Assembly: GCF_900101115.1 (NCBI RefSeq)
Contig: NZ_FNFU01000009.1
Span: forward strand, 19,484-83,483
DNA from: Cryobacterium psychrotolerans
Lineage (GTDB): Bacteria > Actinomycetota > Actinomycetes > Actinomycetales > Microbacteriaceae
Direction: 5' to 3'
DNA: 64,000 nt
Part shown: piece by piece, positions 10,555-20,343 of the stretch
How positions within the stretch are numbered: position 1 is the first letter of the stretch
Layout of the letters: every line of letters begins with the position of its first letter
Notes under the pieces: generated by a model
The model's input: the letters and a program-made list of their open reading frames with translations, nothing else
Told to the model about the DNA's origin: nothing
Databases searched by the model: none
Translations under genes and position numbers: made by a program

Positions 10555-11048
10555 AGTCCGGCCCGGCGGCTTTCGGCCAGGTCGACGAGCCGATCGCGGA
10601 GGCTCTCCGCGTCTTCCTCGGTGAGGCCGGGGATCGCGACGCCGGTTGTCGCCGCCGCGGTCACGAGTTTGAGATCGGCCAGGCCCAGCCAGCGGGCGAC
10701 CGGGCCGCGCGTGATGTCGACCAGCTGCATCCGACCGTACGGCACGGCCACGAATCGCTGGAACATGATGCCGCGGCGGAACAGGAGGTCGTCCTGACGC
10801 AGCTGGTAGCCGATGGATCGGACCCGGCGCGGCTCGAGGATCAGGGTCACCAGGGCGATCACGGCCACGCCGGCACCCGCGTACAACGCCCACTGAAACT
10901 CGAACATCAGCCAGAGCGCAGCCGCCGCGGCGCAGGCGAGGAGTCCGCCGACGATCGTGCCGACGATCTCCACCACCACATAGCGGGGGGAGACGCGCTG
11001 CCAGCCGGCGCCGGCGGCCAGGTCGAGGCGCCCGGACTGGTCAGGCAT
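10551..11048 (-). CDS. PH-domain membrane protein (YdbS-like)
   Basis: 165 residues with two membrane helices (VVVEIVGTIVGGLLACAAAA and ALYAGAGVAVIALVTLIL) followed by one bPH2 module (GYQLRQDDLLFRRGIMFQR, VPYGRMQLVDITRGPVAR). The start at 11048 (MPDQSGRLD) is preferred because upstream codons are antisense-like; it overlaps the DUF3180 gene by 8 bases. Pairs with the larger downstream PH protein. Confidence 0.9.
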   Translation of the reverse strand: MPDQSGRLDLAAGAGWQRVSPRYVVVEIVGTIVGGLLACAAAAALWLMFEFQWALYAGAGVAVIALVTLILEPRRVRSIGYQLRQDDLLFRRGIMFQRFVAVPYGRMQLVDITRGPVARWLGLADLKLVTAAATTGVAIPGLTEEDAESLRDRLVDLAESRRAGL

Positions 11049-11541
11049 GGAGCCCTCCGGCCTCTTCCTGCCGCTCGTCTTCCGGTTTGTCCGGCGGGAG
11101 GGTGCAGAAGTGTTCGGCGACGAGACCGCCGGCGAGCAGAATGGCCGCACCGACTGTCGTGCCGATTGCGAGCCACAGCGAGGACAGGTTCGGCACCACC
11201 GTGCGGGTAAGGACGTACAAGAGGACTCCGAGGCCGCCGCCGAGGAAGAGCGAGCCGCTGAAGCTGGAGGACTTGGCGAGCACCGCGACCCGCATGGCCC
11301 TGAAGGGGTCGACGCGGCGCTTCACGGTACCCTTCGTCGCTTTCGTCGCTTTCGTCGCCTGGCGGATCGGCCAGGCGAGCACGACCACGATGATGCCGAT
11401 CACCGCGAGGGTGGCGGCCATCGACGGGGGCGGCAGGAGGATGGGCGCCCCGGATGCCGCCGCGGTGACTTCCAGGAGGAAGCCGACGACACTGCCGAGC
11501 AGCCAGAGGGCGATCAGCGGGGTGGGACTACTGCGTTTCAT
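11041..11541 (-). CDS. DUF3180 membrane protein
   Basis: 166 residues with about four membrane helices (IALWLLGSVVGFLLEVTAA; ATLAVIGIIVVVLAWPI; FLGGGLGVLLYVLTR; GTTVGAAILLAGGLVAEHF) and the conserved RVDPFRAMRVAVLAKSS loop and AEHFCTLP ending of DUF3180. A 9-nt microrepeat at 11333-11359 encodes ATKATKATKG in the cytoplasmic loop. ATGA overlap with folK upstream. Constant neighbour of folK in Actinobacteria; function unknown. Confidence 0.9.
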   Translation of the reverse strand: MKRSSPTPLIALWLLGSVVGFLLEVTAAASGAPILLPPPSMAATLAVIGIIVVVLAWPIRQATKATKATKGTVKRRVDPFRAMRVAVLAKSSSFSGSLFLGGGLGVLLYVLTRTVVPNLSSLWLAIGTTVGAAILLAGGLVAEHFCTLPPDKPEDERQEEAGGLHA

Positions 11542-12074
11542 GGCCGGCCGTCCAGGCCCGGCGCGCTACCCTGCCGACGCACGCTGCTCGCGGCCGCCGC
11601 GAGCAGCTCGTCGACGCGGCCGCGGCCCGGGATGGCGGCGTCAGGGTCGAGCGCAAGCCACGGCGCGAGCACGAAGTCGCGCTGCCAGGCCCGGGGGTGA
11701 GGAATCGTGAGCCGGTCGTCGGAGAGTTCCAGCTCGCCGAAGACAATGATGTCGATGTCCAGGGTGCGGTCCCCCCACCGCTCGGTGCGCACCCGGCCAT
11801 GGGCGTCCTCGATGCCGTTGATCGCGTCAAGCAGCTCGTGCGGGTCGCCGGTGTAGCGTGCGGTGACCACCGCGTTGAGGTACGGCGGCGCGGCGGGGTC
11901 CACCCCGTCCGGCTTCACGGCGGCGCTCTCGAAGACCGGTGAGACGCCGGCCACTTCGAGCCTCTCGAGGTCGGCGATGGCCCTCGCCGCGTCGACCAGG
12001 ATCGCGGCGCGGTCGCCGAGATTGCTGCCGAGGGCGAGCACGACGGATACCGGCGCGTCGGGCGCGGGGGTCAT
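11538..12074 (-). CDS. folK: 2-amino-4-hydroxy-6-hydroxymethyldihydropteridine diphosphokinase
   Basis: 178 residues; transfers pyrophosphate from ATP to the pterin in folate synthesis. Family motifs ALGSNLGDRAAIL at the N-terminus, RTERWGDRTLDIDIIVFGE and IPHPRAWQRDFVLAPW. Both ends overlap neighbours by 4 nt (ATGA with folB at 12071-12074, ATGA with DUF3180 at 11538-11541). Confidence 0.97.
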   Translation of the reverse strand: MTPAPDAPVSVVLALGSNLGDRAAILVDAARAIADLERLEVAGVSPVFESAAVKPDGVDPAAPPYLNAVVTARYTGDPHELLDAINGIEDAHGRVRTERWGDRTLDIDIIVFGELELSDDRLTIPHPRAWQRDFVLAPWLALDPDAAIPGRGRVDELLAAAASSVRRQGSAPGLDGRP

Positions 12075-12430
12075 GAGCGCGTTCTCTCGATGCGCACCGC
12101 GACGTCCGTGAACGGCACCGAGATCGGCGCGTCGGGCTTGTGCACCGTCACCTGCACCCGCTCGGCCGCCTCGTGGGCGAGCACCACGGCGGCGATCCGC
12201 TCGGCGACGGTTTCGATCAAGTCGACCGGGTCGCGTGTGGCGGCTTCGGTGACCTCGACGGCCAGCTCGCCATAGTGGATCGTCTGGCTGACGTCGTCGC
12301 CCACCCGGGCGAGGTCCAGCCAGACCGTGACGTCGATGACGAAATCCTGGCCTTTCTCCTTCTCGAACTCGTAGACGCCGTGGTGTGCGTTGACTCGCAG
12401 CCCGGTGAGAATGATCGAGTCGGTGCTCAT
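12071..12430 (-). CDS. folB: Dihydroneopterin aldolase
   Basis: 119 residues, normal for the family. ITLTGLRVNAHHGVYEFEKE-type N-terminus (here IILTGLRVNAHHGVYEFE) carries the HHGVYxxE substrate site; IHYGELA, DLIETVAERIA and VQVTVHKPDAPI follow. ATGA overlaps on both sides fix the start at 12430. Confidence 0.97.
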   Translation of the reverse strand: MSTDSIILTGLRVNAHHGVYEFEKEKGQDFVIDVTVWLDLARVGDDVSQTIHYGELAVEVTEAATRDPVDLIETVAERIAAVVLAHEAAERVQVTVHKPDAPISVPFTDVAVRIERTRS

Positions 12431-13233
12431 GGGACCATTCTGTCGGAACCGGCGAGGGCGAGCACGTTCAAGGCCGCCCGCGTGCCGGCAACGTCGTGCA
12501 CGCGAACCCCCCACGCCCCGGCCTGGGCCGCCAGCACGCTGACCACGGCGGTCGGCAGGTCGCGGGCGAGGACGGGCGCGTCGGCCGGGAGCGCCGTGGC
12601 GAGGAACCGCTTTCGTGAGGCGCCGATGAGCACCGGAAGGCCGAGCTCGTCGAAAGCGGCGAGGTGGGCGAGGACCTGCCAGTTGTGTTCGGGCCGCTTG
12701 GAGAAACCGAGGCCGGGGTCGAGCAGGATGCGCTCCCGGGCCACGCCGGCTCGCACGAGCGCGCCGACCCGCTCTGCGAGTTCGTCCCGCACGTCGGTGA
12801 CGACGTTCGTGTAGGAGGCCAGCGCCTCCATCTCGTGGGCGTGCCCCCGCCAGTGCATCGCCACGAAGCGCAACCCCGTGCGAGCCGCGACGGACGCCAT
12901 CTCCGGGTCGGCGAGGCCGCCGGACACGTCGTTGATGATGCTCGCGCCGGCCGTCGCGGCGGCGAGGGCTGTTTCCGAGTTCAGTGTGTCGACGCTCACC
13001 GTGATTCCGGCACGGGTGAGCTCGGTGATGACCGGGATCACCCGGGATTGTTCCTCGGCGGGCGACACCCGGGTCGCACCGGGCCGGGTGGACTCACCAC
13101 CGACGTCAATGATGTCCGCGCCCTGGCCCTGGAGGGTCAGGGCGTGCCGGATGGCGGCGTCCGTGCTCGACCACCTGCCCCCGTCGCTGAAGGAATCCGG
13201 TGTGACGTTGAGCACCCCCATGACCAGAGTCAC
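12427..13233 (-). CDS. folP: Dihydropteroate synthase
   Basis: 268 residues; joins p-aminobenzoate to the pterin pyrophosphate and is the sulfonamide target. MGVLNVTPDSFSDGG, IIDVGGESTRPGA, SVDTLNSETA, IINDVSGG, DPGLGFSKRPEHNW and GASRKRF follow the family order. GTG at 13233 lies within the GTGA that ends folE and has GGAGG just upstream; an ATG four codons further in is the alternative. Confidence 0.97.
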   Translation of the reverse strand: MTLVMGVLNVTPDSFSDGGRWSSTDAAIRHALTLQGQGADIIDVGGESTRPGATRVSPAEEQSRVIPVITELTRAGITVSVDTLNSETALAAATAGASIINDVSGGLADPEMASVAARTGLRFVAMHWRGHAHEMEALASYTNVVTDVRDELAERVGALVRAGVARERILLDPGLGFSKRPEHNWQVLAHLAAFDELGLPVLIGASRKRFLATALPADAPVLARDLPTAVVSVLAAQAGAWGVRVHDVAGTRAALNVLALAGSDRMVP

Positions 13234-13799
13234 CCTCCGGCTCCGATCAGCGCGATGATTTCGGCACGGGCCACCGGGTCGGTGAGTTCGCCTCGGGATG
13301 CCATCGTGACGGTCGAGCTGCTGACCTGCCGCTGGCCCCTGGCGCTCACGCAGCCGTGGACGGCATCGAGGACGACGAGGATTCCCCGGGGCCGCAGGCC
13401 GGCCTGCAGCGCCTCCGCGATCTCCTCGGTCAGCCGTTCCTGCACCTGGGGGCGCGCCGCGAGGATCTCGACGACGGCGGGCAGCCGGCCGAGGCCGACC
13501 ACGCGGTCGCTCGGCAGGTAAGCCAGGTGGGCCGTGCCGATGAACGGAAGCAGGTGGTGCTCGCAGGTGGAACGGAACGAGATATTGCGCAGGAGCACAA
13601 GCTCCCCCGTGTCCGGTCCGACCGGGATGGTGTCCCGCAGGGGCGCCAGCGGGTCCTGCTCCAGCCCGGCGAAGAGCTCGGCATAGGCCTCCGCGACCCG
13701 CCGCGGGGTCGTTTCCAGGCCCGGCCGGGCCGGATCCTCTCCGATGGCAGCGAGGATCTCGGCGACGGCGGCCTCGATGCGCGCCTTGTCCACTGCCAC
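13230..13799 (-). CDS. folE: GTP cyclohydrolase I
   Basis: 189 residues; converts GTP to dihydroneopterin triphosphate, the first folate step. Zinc ligands in STCEHHLLPF and HGCVSARGQRQV, plus RPGLETTPRRVAEAYAE. GTG 13799 lies 8 bases after the ftsH stop, with GTG 13793 as an alternative; both lack a good ribosome site, so translation is probably coupled to ftsH. The frame is open further upstream only as an ftsH shadow. Confidence 0.96.
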   Translation of the reverse strand: MAVDKARIEAAVAEILAAIGEDPARPGLETTPRRVAEAYAELFAGLEQDPLAPLRDTIPVGPDTGELVLLRNISFRSTCEHHLLPFIGTAHLAYLPSDRVVGLGRLPAVVEILAARPQVQERLTEEIAEALQAGLRPRGILVVLDAVHGCVSARGQRQVSSSTVTMASRGELTDPVARAEIIALIGAGG

Positions 13800-13807
13800 A
13801 GGGCGGC

Positions 13808-15820
<2,013 letters not shown>

Positions 15821-15884
15821 AGGCTATCGCGCACGCACTGGGCAAAGGCCGTGTGTTCGCCTAAAGGTGAACTGATCGGTCGCT

Positions 15885-16457
15885 TCAGGCGGTGGCCGGC
15901 TCCACCGGGGCATACACGTGGCTGGCCAGCACGCCGACCGAACGCAGGTTGCGGTACTTCTCCGCGTAGTCGAGGCCATAGCCGACGACAAACTGGTTCG
16001 GGATCTCGAAACCCACGTATTTCACGTCGATCTCGACCCGCGCGGCCTCGGGCTTGCGGAGCAGGGCGCAGATTTCAACGGATGCCGGACCGCGGGAATT
16101 CAGGTTGGCCAGCAACCAGGACAGGGTGAGCCCCGAGTCAATGATGTCCTCGACGATGAGCACGTGGCGCCCGGTCAGGTCGGTGTCCAGGTCCTTGAGG
16201 ATGCGCACTACCCCGCTGGACGCGGTGCCGGAGCCGTAGGAGCTGACCGCCATCCAGTCCATCGCGATGGGGTGCTTGAGTTCCCTGGCCAGGTCGGCCA
16301 TGACCATCACGGCGCCCTTGAGGACTCCGACGAGCAGCAGGTCCTTGCCCGCGTAGTCATCCTCGATCCGCCGGGAGAGCTCGGCGAGTCGATCGCGGAT
16401 CTGCTCCTCCTCGATCAGGATTTCGGTGAGGTCGCCATCAATGTCGCGAGGTTCCAT
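15885..16457 (-). CDS. hpt: Hypoxanthine(-guanine) phosphoribosyltransferase
   Basis: 190 residues; purine salvage. The PRPP-binding motif VLIVEDIIDSGLTL and the N-terminal VGVLKGAVMVMADL loop are diagnostic, and NQFVVGYGLDYAEKYRN is the base-recognition end. It overlaps tilS by 20 bases and precedes ftsH by 64 bases. The tilS-hpt-ftsH order is widely conserved. Confidence 0.96.
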   Translation of the reverse strand: MEPRDIDGDLTEILIEEEQIRDRLAELSRRIEDDYAGKDLLLVGVLKGAVMVMADLARELKHPIAMDWMAVSSYGSGTASSGVVRILKDLDTDLTGRHVLIVEDIIDSGLTLSWLLANLNSRGPASVEICALLRKPEAARVEIDVKYVGFEIPNQFVVGYGLDYAEKYRNLRSVGVLASHVYAPVEPATA

Positions 16458-17478
16458 GGGAGCGAGAAGGTCCTTTGCTGTGAGCGTGTCCGGGTCTGCT
16501 GAGAATCAGCCAGCCGTGCTGCCTGACAACTCTAACGCCTGGCAGGTCGAGCGCCCCCTGCCCGTGCCAGTCGGTCACCAGGCGGGCGACGGCCAGCGTG
16601 TGGACACGTTCGAGGGAGACGCCGAACTCGCTTTCGGCCACGAAGCGAATGATCCGCTGCCGCAGGGCGGGCGGGTTCGCCGCGAGCGCGGCCACCGAGA
16701 TCGCGATCCCGGCCTCGGCCGGTTCGCAGATCTCCGGGGCGAGTTCACGCACGAGCGCGTCGAGGGCCTCGGCGTCTTCCCGGAGCTGATCGGCCGTCCG
16801 GGCGAGGGCGCCTGCGACCCCGGGACCCAGCTCGCGTTCGAGGATCGGCAGCACCGTGTCGCGCACGCGAACGCGCCCGTAGCGCGGATCGGAATTGTGC
16901 GGGTCTTCCCAGGGGACGAGGCCCGCGTCGAGGCAGGCCTGGCGGGTTTGCCGGCGACGGATGCCGAGCAGGGGACGCAGGTACGGGCCGTTCTGCGCGG
17001 CCATGCCCGAGAGGCTCGTCGGACCCGATCCCCGGGCGAGCCCGAGCAGCACGGTCTCGGCCTGGTCGTCGAGGGTGTGCCCGAGCAGGATGTGGCGTGC
17101 ACCGGTCTCCGCGAGCGCCCGGTCGAAGGCGGCGTACCGGGCCGAGCGCGCCGCAGCCTCCGGCCCCTCCCCCGCACCCTCGGCCTGGACCGTCACCGGC
17201 AGCACGAGCACCGGGCCGAGGCCGAGTTCCCGGGCCTGGCGCGCCGCGGCCTCCGCCACCTCCGCCGACCCGTGCTGCAAGCCGTGGTCCACGATGACTG
17301 CGCCGGCGCCGGGGCCCGCACGGGGCGCCTCGAAGGCCGTGGCCGCGGCGAGGGCGAGGGAATCCGCGCCGCCGCTCAGCCCCACCAGCACCAGCCCGTC
17401 CGCTGGAAGCAGGCCGCGTACCGCTCGGCGCACATCGGCGATCGCCGGGGACAACCGCGGGCGCTGTGCAGACTCCAT
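16438..17478 (-). CDS. tilS: tRNA(Ile)-lysidine synthase
   Basis: 346 residues; modifies C34 of tRNA-Ile(CAU) to lysidine. PP-loop LSGGADSLALA, AVIVDHGLQHGSA, LLGHTLDDQAETVLLGLARG and RPLLGIRR. It is the short form without the long C-terminal domains of enteric TilS, as usual in Actinobacteria. Divergent from ppa across 47 bases, so that short gap must hold both promoters or parts of them. Confidence 0.95.
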   Translation of the reverse strand: MESAQRPRLSPAIADVRRAVRGLLPADGLVLVGLSGGADSLALAAATAFEAPRAGPGAGAVIVDHGLQHGSAEVAEAAARQARELGLGPVLVLPVTVQAEGAGEGPEAAARSARYAAFDRALAETGARHILLGHTLDDQAETVLLGLARGSGPTSLSGMAAQNGPYLRPLLGIRRRQTRQACLDAGLVPWEDPHNSDPRYGRVRVRDTVLPILERELGPGVAGALARTADQLREDAEALDALVRELAPEICEPAEAGIAISVAALAANPPALRQRIIRFVAESEFGVSLERVHTLAVARLVTDWHGQGALDLPGVRVVRQHGWLILSRPGHAHSKGPSRSHGTSRH

Positions 17479-17525
17479 CCAGTAACGTTATCCGCAGACT
17501 TAGACCACCGAGGAGATATCAGGCC

Positions 17526-18017
17526 ATGGCCGAATACGACGCAGTCATCGAAATCCCCCGCGGGAGCCGAAACAAGTACGAGGTTGACCACCAGACCGGG
17601 CGCGTGTACCTGGACCGGGTGCTCTACACGAGCTTCATGTACCCCACCGACTACGGCTACTTCGAGAACACGCTCGGCCTTGACGGCGACCCCGTCGACG
17701 TGCTCGTGCTCCTCGACTACCCGCTGTTCCCCGGCGTCGGAGTGTCGGTTCGGCCCGTCGGTGTGTTCAACATGACCGATGACGGCGGTTCCGACGCCAA
17801 GGTCATCGCCGTCCCCGCCGGCGACCCGCGCTGGGCGCACATCCAGGACGTCACCGACATCCCGGAGTACACCCGCAAGGAAATCGAGCACTTCTTCGAG
17901 CACTACAAGGACCTCGAACCGAACAAGTGGGTCAAGACCGAGGGCTGGGGCGACGCGGCCGAGGCCGAGCAGATCGTGATCGACGGCATCGCGAAGCTTG
18001 CCGCCGAGGGGCACTAA
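17526..18017 (+). CDS. ppa: Inorganic pyrophosphatase (family I)
   Basis: 163 residues; hydrolyses pyrophosphate. IEIPRGSRNKYEVDHQTG, MYPTDYGYFENTLGLDGDPVDVL (metal-binding acidic run DGDPVDVL), IAVPAGDPRW and EHFFEHYKDLE are the family landmarks. The ATG at 17526 follows GAGGAG and gives the usual length. Its end is followed by a 63-nt palindrome shared with another locus. Confidence 0.97.
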   Translation: MAEYDAVIEIPRGSRNKYEVDHQTGRVYLDRVLYTSFMYPTDYGYFENTLGLDGDPVDVLVLLDYPLFPGVGVSVRPVGVFNMTDDGGSDAKVIAVPAGDPRWAHIQDVTDIPEYTRKEIEHFFEHYKDLEPNKWVKTEGWGDAAEAEQIVIDGIAKLAAEGH

Positions 18018-18039
18018 CCCCTCTCACCATCGCGCCTCG

Positions 18040-18102
18040 GGCTGAGTTGCGGAGAAAGTACCTTCGTTCGGAAATTGAAGGGTCTTTGTCCGCAACTCAA
18101 CC
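18040..18102. repeat. 63-nt intergenic palindromic repeat, copy 1
   Basis: Near-perfect 14-bp outer arms (GGCTGAGTTGCGGA at 18040-18053 against TCCGCAACTCAACC at 18089-18102, one mismatch), with further partial pairing inward. A second copy of the same length at 45205-45267 matches at 56 of 63 positions. Both copies sit between convergent genes. Probably a REP-like or bidirectional terminator element. Confidence 0.85.
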
Positions 18103-18113
18103 TGCGCGTCAGG

Positions 18114-19517
18114 TCAGCCGAGCCAGGCGCCGCGGGCGCCCATGAACGGCACGGGGTTGATGCGGCCGCCGTTGACGCGCACCTCGAAGTGCAGGTGGCA
18201 GGCGGTGGACGCCCCCGTGCTTCCCGTGCTCGCGATTGCTTGTCCCGTTCCGACCCGCTGGCCGTTGCGGACGAAGATTCCGCCGTCGCGGATGTGCGCG
18301 TAGCCGGTCGAGACGCCGCCGCCGTGGTCGATGAGCACGTAGTTCCCGTAGGTGCCGAGCCGGCCGGCGTACATGACCCGGCCCGAGTGCGCGGCGGAAA
18401 TCGGAGCGTAGCAGCCCGTGCCCAGGTCGGTGCCAGAGTGGTAGCTGGAACTGCACCCTCCGCTGCTGCAGATCCTCGGGCGCGGCCCGTACCCGGCGGT
18501 GATCCGACCGTATGCGGGCGAAACCCAGTCTCCGCCGCCTCCGCCGCCACCGCCGGTTGAACCGCCGCCTCCGCCGGCTGCAGCTGCCGCAGCAGCCGCG
18601 GCCGCCCGCGCCGCGGCGGCCCTGGCAGCGGCAGCGCGCGCCGCCGCGGCGACCCGCGCGGCCTCGATCGCGGCCAGGCGCTTGCGCTCGGCGACGCCGG
18701 CCCGGTAGCCCTCGGCGGTCTTGGCTTCCGTGTCCTGCATGAACGTCAGCTGCGCGGCGAGTTCAACGCCCTTGTCCTCGGATTCTGCCAGCGCACCCGC
18801 CGCGGCGTCCGCCGCGGCCTGGGCTGCGATGAGGGCGTCCTCGGCGGCTCGGCGGAGCTTCTCCCGCTCGGTCTTGGCGACCTTCGCCTGGTCCCCCAGC
18901 GCCTGGGCCGTGTTCTTGGCGGTCTGGGCCTGATCGTAAATATCCGCACTGCGCTCGACCAGTTTGCTCATGCTGCCCAGCTTCGACAGCAGCTCGTCAG
19001 CGCCTTTACCGGATGTCTCGCCGTCGAGGAACAGGTTCACGCTGAGGTCGGTGCCGCCGGTTCGGTAGAGCTGGGCGGCCAGCTGGCCGGCCTGCCGGGT
19101 CGCGGCATCCGCAGTCTTCTTGCTCTCGTCGGCCTGCGCCTGGAGGGACTCGGCGCGACGCGTGGCCTCGTCCAGGTCGTCCTGCGCGACTTCGAGTTCG
19201 GCCGCACGCGCATCGGATGCCGCCCGGGTCTCCGCGACCTGCGTCTGCAGGCCGGCAATGAGGCTCCTGATCTCGGCCACCTGGGCCCGCGCGGCGGAGG
19301 TATTCGATTTCGCGTTCTGCAGGTCCTGCCAGCTCGGGTACTTGGCGGCCTGGGCCGGAGCGACCGGGCTGGCGAGGGTCACGGCCATGACCAGTGCGGC
19401 GGTGAATCCGATGACGGTCATGATGCGGCGCCTGGTCACCCCGGCCCACGCTGCGCTTCGGCGGCCGATCAGGCGCGCCGCGGGCCCGGACTCGATCGCA
19501 GTTCCCGTGCGCTTCAT
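18114..19517 (-). CDS. Secreted M23 (LytM) peptidoglycan endopeptidase with coiled-coil region
   Basis: 467 residues. An N-terminal signal region (IMTVIGFTAALVMAVTLASP, cut site near AQA) is followed by a long coiled coil (about 60-290) like those of septal M23 regulators, an Ala-rich helix and poly-Gly linkers, and a C-terminal M23 domain with the zinc motifs HSGTDLG and HLHFEVRVNGG. Such proteins cleave peptide cross-links during division or growth; the coiled coil is often regulatory. A GGGGA ribosome site precedes ATG 19517 and a dyad lies 34-62 bases upstream. It converges on ppa. Confidence 0.93.
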   Translation of the reverse strand: MKRTGTAIESGPAARLIGRRSAAWAGVTRRRIMTVIGFTAALVMAVTLASPVAPAQAAKYPSWQDLQNAKSNTSAARAQVAEIRSLIAGLQTQVAETRAASDARAAELEVAQDDLDEATRRAESLQAQADESKKTADAATRQAGQLAAQLYRTGGTDLSVNLFLDGETSGKGADELLSKLGSMSKLVERSADIYDQAQTAKNTAQALGDQAKVAKTEREKLRRAAEDALIAAQAAADAAAGALAESEDKGVELAAQLTFMQDTEAKTAEGYRAGVAERKRLAAIEAARVAAAARAAAARAAAARAAAAAAAAAAGGGGGSTGGGGGGGGDWVSPAYGRITAGYGPRPRICSSGGCSSSYHSGTDLGTGCYAPISAAHSGRVMYAGRLGTYGNYVLIDHGGGVSTGYAHIRDGGIFVRNGQRVGTGQAIASTGSTGASTACHLHFEVRVNGGRINPVPFMGARGAWLG

Positions 19518-19550
19518 AATTCCCCGATCAACCGCTCACAAATCACATAC

Positions 19551-19579
19551 GTCACTGTGTTAACTCCGTTCACAGTAAC
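19551..19579. promoter_or_regulatory. Dyad upstream of the M23 peptidase
   Basis: GTCACTGTG and CACAGTAAC (8 of 9 complementary) are separated by 11 bases, positioned 34-62 bases before the peptidase ATG. It is operator-like; the TGTG/CACA half-sites recall CRP/GlxR-type sites, but the spacing is longer than their canonical form, so no regulator is assigned. The remaining intergenic DNA up to the tRNA array shows nothing else I recognise. Confidence 0.4.
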
Positions 19580-19776
19580 AAAACGGTCCCGCGTCCGGTA
19601 CCCAGCCCGGCGCCGGACCGGGTGCCGGACCCGAATCTAACCCGCGGAACCGGCGAAACCGCGACCATTCGCGGGCGCGGTGGGAAGCGCGGCGCGCCGT
19701 GTGCGACTCGATTTGGGCAAACGAGCATCCGGAACGTATGCTTACTCGTCGGAAGTCATGCGGTTCGTGACGACAC

Positions 19777-19849
19777 GGCCCCATCGTTTAGCGGCCTAGG
19801 ACGGCGCCCTTTCACGGCGTTAACACGGGTTCGAATCCCGTTGGGGCTA
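19777..19849 (+). tRNA. tRNA-Glu (anticodon TTC)
   Basis: 73 nt. Acceptor GGCCCCA pairs with TGGGGCT (one G-U), anticodon loop CTTTCAC with TTC, T-arm ACGGG/CCCGT with loop TTCGAAT. CCA is not encoded. Confidence 0.96.
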
Positions 19850-19894
19850 CACAATTGAAAATAGAAATACACTATAAAATGGTTCTCATAGCGA

Positions 19895-19968
19895 GGCCCT
19901 GTAGCGCAGTTGGTTAGCGCGCCGCCCTGTCACGGCGGAGGTCGCCGGTTCAAGTCCGGTCAGGGTCG
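19895..19968 (+). tRNA. tRNA-Asp (anticodon GTC)
   Basis: 74 nt. Acceptor GGCCCTG pairs with CAGGGTC, anticodon loop CTGTCAC on a CCGCC/GGCGG stem, T-loop TTCAAGT. CCA is not encoded. 45 bases after tRNA-Glu. Confidence 0.96.
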
Positions 19969-19977
19969 CAAAGCAAC

Positions 19978-20004
19978 AAGCCCTTTCGAAAGGAAGGGCT
20001 TTTG
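19978..20004 (+). terminator. Rho-independent terminator after tRNA-Asp
   Basis: 8-bp stem AAGCCCTT/AAGGGCTT with an 8-nt loop, followed by TTTGCCTT. Confidence 0.8.
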
Positions 20005-20036
20005 CCTTAGAAAGTCACCTCTCGAGGTCTCTTTCT

Positions 20037-20109
20037 GGCCCTGTAGCTCAGTTGGTAGAGCGTTCGACTGAAAATCGAAAGGTCACCGGATCGACGCCGG
20101 TCGGGGCCA
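20037..20109 (+). tRNA. tRNA-Phe (anticodon GAA)
   Basis: 73 nt. Acceptor GGCCCTG pairs with CGGGGCC (one G-U), anticodon loop CTGAAAA. The T-arm reads ACCGG-ATCGACG-CCGGT, so position 54 is A where T is nearly universal; the stems are intact. CCA is not encoded. Confidence 0.95.
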
Positions 20110-20111
20110 CG

Positions 20112-20151
20112 AAGGCCACTCCCAGGCTTCTACTCGGGGGTGGCCTTTTTT
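20112..20151 (+). terminator. Rho-independent terminator after tRNA-Phe
   Basis: AAGGCCAC pairs with GTGGCCTT (20112-20119, 20140-20147), extended by near-paired C and G runs and followed by a run of T. Confidence 0.85.
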
Positions 20152-20208
20152 GTGCCCGCGGCGGCTCCGGTCCGGGCGAGACTCGCCCCCGAAGTGGCTA
20201 CAGCACGT

Positions 20209-20234
20209 CCCCGCGGATTCGGGGTATGTTCGCC
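20209..20234 (+). promoter_or_regulatory. CCCCG/CGGGGTATG dyad upstream of the first sugar transferase unit
   Basis: CCCCG-N6-CGGGG followed directly by TATGTTCGCC. The 15-mer CGGGGTATGTTCGCC recurs exactly at 22829-22843 before the paralogous unit. TATGTT could be a -10 hexamer; no convincing -35 lies at standard spacing, which fits an activator-dependent or alternative-sigma promoter. Confidence 0.5.
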
Positions 20235-20343
20235 ACGTGAGTAGCTGAGATTCCGTCATGTTCCCCGGCTGCTTCCGGCGTGAGCCCCCGAAGCTCTCGC
20301 CCGATGGACCGCGAGGTCCCGCACACCCGCACCTGAACCTGAA

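Noticed and set aside
19777..20109. Attachment site for an integrated element at the tRNA array
   Set aside because: The tRNA 3' ends are not duplicated nearby and no integrase is present, although an accessory locus starts just after tRNA-Phe.
20202..20230. Standard sigma-70 promoter at TATGTT
   Set aside because: No -35 hexamer at 16-18 bases; the conserved TACAG word lies 21 bases away, so it is left as a regulatory motif.
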